Part shown: one piece after another, positions 14,149 to 15,061 of the stretch
How the letters are laid out: each line of letters starts with the position of its first letter
How positions within the stretch are numbered: position 1 is the first letter of the stretch
Assembly: GCA_025964405.1 (NCBI GenBank)
Contig: JAOPYW010000116.1
Span: forward strand, 1-15,061
Origin: Thermoleophilia bacterium
Lineage (GTDB): Bacteria; Actinomycetota; Thermoleophilia; Gaiellales; SKUG01
Length of the DNA stretch: 15,061 nucleotides
Direction of reading: 5' to 3'
Notes under the pieces: generated by a model
The model's database searches: none
What the model saw: only the letters and a program-made list of their open reading frames with translations
Told to the model about the DNA's origin: nothing
Program-made: the position numbers and the translations under genes

Positions 14149-14979
14149 ATGCCCAGGACCTGGTTCATCACCGGCACCTCACGCGGCTTCGGCCGCGAAT
14201 TCACACTCGCCGCCCTCGAGCGGGGCGACCTCGTCGTCGCCACCGCACGCGACACCTCGTCGCTCGACGAACTCGTGCCGCAGTACCCCGACCAGCTCCT
14301 CACCCTCGCCCTCGACGTCGACTCCAAGGCCGACGTCGACCGCGTGGTGGCGCAGGCGATCGCCGAATTCGGACCGATCGACATCGTGGTCAACAATGCG
14401 GGCTACGGGCTGTTCGGTGCGATCGAGGAGAGCGGCGAAGCTGCCGTGCGCGCCCAGTTCGAGACCAATTTCTTCGGCGCGCTGTGGGTGACGCAGAGCT
14501 TCATTCCGCACCTGCGCGAACAGGGGTCGGGCCACATCGTGCAGATCAGCTCGATCGGCGGGGTCGCGGCCTTCCCGAACGTCGGCATCTACAACGCCTC
14601 GAAGTGGGCGCTCGAGGCGATGTCGGAGGCGCTCGCGACCGAGGTCGCCGACTTCGGCATCAAGGTGACGCTCGTCGAGCCGGCGCTGTTCGGTACCGAC
14701 TGGCCCGGCTCCTCGGCCAAGCGCGACGGACAGATGGAGGAGTACCAGCCGATGCGCGACGCGATGGCCGCGCGCTGGGCGGCAGGTGGCGCAGGCGACC
14801 CGGTAGCCGCCGCGCAGGCACTGCTCAAGGTCGTCGACGCCGAGAACCCGCCCCTGCGCGTGCTCTTCGGTGAGACGGCGACCCAGACCTCAAAGGCCGT
14901 CTACGCGAAGCGCCTCGCCGAGTGGGCCGAGTGGGAGCAGCTCTCGATCGAGGCCGGCGGCACCCCTGTACGGCTGTAG
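14149..14979 (+). CDS. Short-chain dehydrogenase/reductase (classical SDR)
   Basis: 276 aa. Cofactor motif TGTSRGFG (8-15), with Arg at position 12 typical of NADP(H) preference; DVDS (56-59); NNAG (82-85); catalytic Asn107, Ser135, Tyr148 and Lys152 (YNASK). The GFG variant and the EPALFGTDW segment after the catalytic region fit the subgroup of SDRs that resemble retinol or short-chain alcohol dehydrogenases and are annotated simply as SDR oxidoreductases; the substrate is unknown. ATG 14149 is supported by GAGGAG and by the fold starting immediately, so the longer frame from 14113 is rejected. Divergent from the secreted-protein gene with 144 bases between. Confidence 0.92.
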   Translation: MPRTWFITGTSRGFGREFTLAALERGDLVVATARDTSSLDELVPQYPDQLLTLALDVDSKADVDRVVAQAIAEFGPIDIVVNNAGYGLFGAIEESGEAAVRAQFETNFFGALWVTQSFIPHLREQGSGHIVQISSIGGVAAFPNVGIYNASKWALEAMSEALATEVADFGIKVTLVEPALFGTDWPGSSAKRDGQMEEYQPMRDAMAARWAAGGAGDPVAAAQALLKVVDAENPPLRVLFGETATQTSKAVYAKRLAEWAEWEQLSIEAGGTPVRL

Positions 14980-15005
14980 CCGCTCCAAGCGTTTCCCACA
15001 GCACC

Positions 15006-15011
15006 TACGAT
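15006..15011 (+). promoter_or_regulatory. -10 box of a leaderless start (TACGAT)
   Basis: TACGAT ends 6 bases before ATG 15018, with no Shine-Dalgarno sequence. Same layout as at 5155 and 11323. Confidence 0.45.
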
Positions 15012-15017
15012 GTACGG

Positions 15018-15061
15018 ATGACATCCGTCGCCACCACCGCCACCGTTGCCATCCCCGACGC
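15018..15061 (+). CDS. 5' end of a gene cut off by the window edge
   Basis: Only 14 codons are visible (Met-Thr-Ser-Val then Ala/Thr/Val-rich). No function can be assigned. It is considered a gene because of the TACGAT box 6 bases upstream of the ATG, the 38-base gap after the preceding stop, and the open frame to the edge. Confidence 0.5.
   Translation, partial: MTSVATTATVAIPD

Overview
High-GC (roughly 70% by eye), densely packed bacterial DNA. Codon use strongly favours G/C third positions, genes overlap by ATGA or GTGA, and several genes appear to be leaderless. Together with a CysO/CysM/Mec cysteine pathway, these features point to an actinobacterium. Microbacteriaceae is a guess from the general look of the proteins and is not proven. 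No rRNA, tRNA, IS element, prophage or CRISPR array is visible, and no gene-free stretch exceeds about 150 bases.

Region 1 (147-3206, +) is the clearest system: a four-gene operon encoding a rhodanese/MoeB-type activating enzyme, a CysO-like sulfur-carrier protein, an O-phosphoserine-type cysteine synthase (CysM) and a JAMM metalloprotease (Mec). Together they should make cysteine on a protein thiocarboxylate. Two features are unusual. The activating enzyme has its rhodanese domain at the N-terminus rather than the C-terminus. The carrier ends in Gly-Gly-Ser-Arg instead of a bare Gly-Gly, so it probably must be trimmed before activation, and the operon's own JAMM protease is the obvious candidate.

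Region 2 (3154-5130) holds a membrane acyltransferase (-) whose 3' end overlaps mec by 53 bases, a relatively AT-rich divergent promoter region, and an unrecognised helical protein (+) with its own promoter, ribosome binding site and terminator hairpin.

Region 3 (5167-8782) holds a P-loop kinase-like protein (+), an FAD-dependent oxidoreductase (-), a small unknown protein (+), and a minus-strand pair encoding a Mug-type DNA glycosylase and a zinc-free quinone-oxidoreductase-like enzyme.

Region 4 (8871-13435) holds a 61-aa charged protein (+), a YyaL/DUF255 thioredoxin-fold protein (-), a tightly coupled three-gene operon (unknown 132-aa protein, 53-aa zinc-ribbon protein, HD-domain phosphohydrolase; +), and an alpha/beta hydrolase (-).

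Region 5 (13497-15061) holds a secreted PepSY-like protein (-) with a strong terminator hairpin, a short-chain dehydrogenase (+), and the first 44 bases of another gene whose start looks leaderless.

Apart from the cysteine operon, the genes look like ordinary chromosomal housekeeping and stress functions.
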